Source: Nonlabens xiamenensis
GTDB lineage: Bacteria; Bacteroidota; Bacteroidia; Flavobacteriales; Flavobacteriaceae
Direction of reading: 5' to 3'
DNA: 64,000 bases
NCBI RefSeq assembly: GCF_003865345.1
Contig: NZ_RMVE01000002.1
Coordinates: forward strand, 682,001 to 746,000
Both the position numbers and the translations under genes were made by a program. Below the pieces are notes generated by a model. The model searched no databases. It saw nothing but the letters and a program-made list of their open reading frames with translations, and was not told the DNA's origin. Shown here piece by piece: positions 62,100 through 64,000 of the stretch (positions are counted from its first letter, which is position 1; each line of letters starts with the position of its first letter).

Positions 62100-64000
62100 A
62101 TGGATCAAAAAATTAATTATCTAATTGCCGGTCTAATTTGCATTTGTTTTTTAGGCTGTGGTGACCAGCACAAACTCATGGATCAAACCAGTGCGGATGA
62201 TCGACCCTTAACCTCTTACGTGAATCCATTTATAGGAACTGGCGGTCATGGCCATACCTATCCAGGTGCGACTTTGCCATTCGGGATGGTCCAATTAAGC
62301 CCTGACACCCGATTAGAAGGTTGGGATGGCTGCAGCGGTTATCACTACAGCGATGAACGTATTTACGGATTTTCCCATACACACCTCAGCGGGACAGGAG
62401 TTATTGATTATGGTGATATTCTATTAATGCCCACTGACAGCGCCTATACCAACAATGGCGCTGATGGAAATCCAGGTTATGCATCTCGTTTTTCACACAA
62501 CAAAGAGTTGGCAAGCCCAGGTTACTATCAAGTTCATTTGGAAGACAGTCAAATCGACGTGCGTCTGACAACCACAGAGCGAGCAGGTATTCACGAATAC
62601 AGATTCCCTTCTAGAGATCATCAATATGTGATACTGGATTTGGCGCATCGGGATGAGTTGACTGATTATGAGATGAATCTGGAGTCATCGACCACAATCA
62701 GCGGTAAGCGGTTTTCAAAAGCCTGGGCTACAGACCAGCGCTTATTTTTTTATATCAAATTGTCTCATCCCATCCGAAACAATGCAGCAGACAGTGCAGA
62801 CCAAGTATACCCATTGCAATTGGATAATCCCCTCAACGAACCTGTTGTTATCAAAGTAGGCATCAGTGCGGTAGACATTGCAGGCGCCAAAAGGAATTTG
62901 GAATCCGAGATAGGAGAACGAAGTTTTGAGCAGATTAAAGCTGCAGCTACAACGACATGGGAAAACCAATTGTCAAAAATCCAGGTAGAAGACTCGTCAA
63001 AGGAGTATAAGATCAATTTTTATACGGCGCTTTACCACAGTATGCTTGCTCCAAACTTATACCAAGACGTGGATGGCAGGTACAGAGGAATGGACATGAA
63101 TATCCACAAGGCAACAGACCATCGCTACTACACCGTATTTTCTATGTGGGACACTTACAGGGCTGCTCATCCTCTATATACAATTATCGAGCGTGAACGC
63201 AGCAATGACTTTATACAGACCATGGTTGATAAGTATGAAGAAGGTGGTATACTACCGATTTGGGATTTGAGTGCTAATTATACGGGCTGCATGATTGGCT
63301 ACCACGGAGTACCAATTATTGCCGATGCCTATCTTAAAGGTATCAGTCAATACGATGAAGAAAAAGCCTTTGAGGCAATGAAGCACAGTGCTTCTCAGGA
63401 TCATCTGGGATTAAGAAGCTATAAACAAATGGGGTACATTCCTGTGGAAATGGAAAGTGAATCAGTTTCCAAGACCCTTGAATACGCCTATGACGACTGG
63501 ACCATCGCACAAATGGCCAAAGCCATGGGCAAGCAAGAGGAATACAAGCAGTACGTCCAACGTGCCCAAAACTATAAAAACCTGTACAATCCATCCACTG
63601 GATTCCTACAGGGTAGATATTGCAACACCTGGTTTGCTCCTTTTCAACCAGAAGAAGTCAACTTTAACTATACGGAGGCTAACGCATGGCAGTACAGTTT
63701 ATACGCGCCTCAAGATATCAATGGACATATAGATTTCATGGGAGGTCCTATGACCTATGAAAACCATCTTGACAATCTGTTTGCTGCTCCCATGCAAACC
63801 TCTGGCCGCCATCAAGCAGATATCACAGGTCTTATCGGCCAGTACGCCCATGGAAATGAGCCCAGTCACCATATGGCCTACCTTTATAATTATGTAGGCA
63901 AACCGCACAAAACCCAAGAAAAAGTCCATCAAATTATGACCAGTCTTTACCAAAATTCACCGGACGGGATTTCAGGAAATGAGGACTGCGGGCAGATGAG
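62100..64000 (+). CDS. GH92 alpha-mannosidase, 5' part (cut by window end)
   Basis: The frame runs open from the ATG at 62100 to the window edge (over 630 residues). The N-terminus is a lipoprotein signal (MDQKINYLIAGLICICFLGC). GH92 hallmarks are VNPFIGTGGHGHTYPGA, PFGMVQLSPDTR, and GFSHTHLSGTG at the N-terminal domain. The catalytic (alpha/alpha)6 domain then has FSMWDTYRAAHPL, GILPIWDLSANYTGCMIGYH, and SKTLEYAYDDW. GH92 enzymes are calcium-dependent exo-alpha-mannosidases of N-glycans and mannans. It is divergent from the apbE pair and not clearly linked to the alginate locus. Confidence 0.94.
   Translation, partial: MDQKINYLIAGLICICFLGCGDQHKLMDQTSADDRPLTSYVNPFIGTGGHGHTYPGATLPFGMVQLSPDTRLEGWDGCSGYHYSDERIYGFSHTHLSGTGVIDYGDILLMPTDSAYTNNGADGNPGYASRFSHNKELASPGYYQVHLEDSQIDVRLTTTERAGIHEYRFPSRDHQYVILDLAHRDELTDYEMNLESSTTISGKRFSKAWATDQRLFFYIKLSHPIRNNAADSADQVYPLQLDNPLNEPVVIKVGISAVDIAGAKRNLESEIGERSFEQIKAAATTTWENQLSKIQVEDSSKEYKINFYTALYHSMLAPNLYQDVDGRYRGMDMNIHKATDHRYYTVFSMWDTYRAAHPLYTIIERERSNDFIQTMVDKYEEGGILPIWDLSANYTGCMIGYHGVPIIADAYLKGISQYDEEKAFEAMKHSASQDHLGLRSYKQMGYIPVEMESESVSKTLEYAYDDWTIAQMAKAMGKQEEYKQYVQRAQNYKNLYNPSTGFLQGRYCNTWFAPFQPEEVNFNYTEANAWQYSLYAPQDINGHIDFMGGPMTYENHLDNLFAAPMQTSGRHQADITGLIGQYAHGNEPSHHMAYLYNYVGKPHKTQEKVHQIMTSLYQNSPDGISGNEDCGQM

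Noticed and set aside
1-64000. CRISPR arrays, tRNA or rRNA genes
   Set aside because: I saw no regularly spaced direct repeats with unique spacers, no cloverleaf with a T-loop TTCGA motif in the gaps, and no rRNA sequence. The dispersed palindrome is far too widely spaced for a CRISPR array.

Overview
The window is a chromosomal segment of a marine Flavobacteriaceae (Bacteroidota) bacterium. Evidence for this is a SusC/SusD polysaccharide utilisation locus, gliding genes gldB and gldC, a T9SS C-terminal sorting domain, an FtsZ with a very long C-terminal part, a DnaG of the zinc-ligand-less type, DAP-type MurE, and promoters that fit the Bacteroidota pattern TTG-N17-23-TAnnTTTG. I cannot name the genus.

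Layout. 1-3.1 kb: 3' end of cysS, yidD, a sodium:solute symporter and a CoA-binding protein. 3.1-4.2 kb: a DMT-type exporter preceded by a terminator-like hairpin that may end an orphan small RNA. 4.6-25.5 kb: an alginate utilisation locus. A plus-strand operon (PL17 oligoalginate lyase, kdgF, DEH reductase) faces a long minus-strand block: kdgK, kdgA, then gntR, susC, susD, PL6 lyase, an IPT surface lipoprotein, a lamin-tail/T9SS protein, a jelly-roll lyase, an acetyl-esterase-like hydrolase, PL7 lyase and uxaC. Together they would cut alginate outside the cell, import oligomers through SusCD, finish them in the periplasm and channel unsaturated uronate through DEH, KDG and KDPG to pyruvate and glyceraldehyde-3-phosphate. 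Two near-identical 29-bp promoter/operator elements resembling UxuR/ExuR sites sit in front of the PL17 operon and of gntR. 25.7-27 kb: a fatty acid hydroxylase-family protein and a YqeY-like protein. 27.2-42.8 kb: the division and cell wall cluster (mraZ-rsmH-ftsL-ftsI-murE-mraY-murD-ftsW-murG-murC-ftsQ-ftsA-ftsZ), with MraZ-type operator repeats at its head and a strong terminator at its end. 43-49.8 kb: a hydrolase, engB, a DUF3820 protein, gldC, gldB, nadE, a degenerate response regulator and dnaG. 50-56 kb: two ECF sigma/anti-sigma modules, one linked to two outer-membrane barrel paralogs and one to a fasciclin protein. 55.9-64 kb: era, mscS, an SDR, map, a methyltransferase, apbE, a small conserved protein, and the start of a GH92 alpha-mannosidase cut by the window end.

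The most unusual signal is a dispersed perfect palindrome with core GCTTTCGCGAAAGC. It occurs 13 times in 64 kb where chance predicts far less than one. Twelve copies lie inside coding sequences, in all three codon phases (read as AFAKA, RFRES or LSRKR). Bases flanking the core often remain self-complementary although they differ between copies. It behaves like a highly iterated palindrome (compare HIP1 of cyanobacteria), and its function is not evident from the window. No tRNA, rRNA, CRISPR array or intact insertion sequence was seen.
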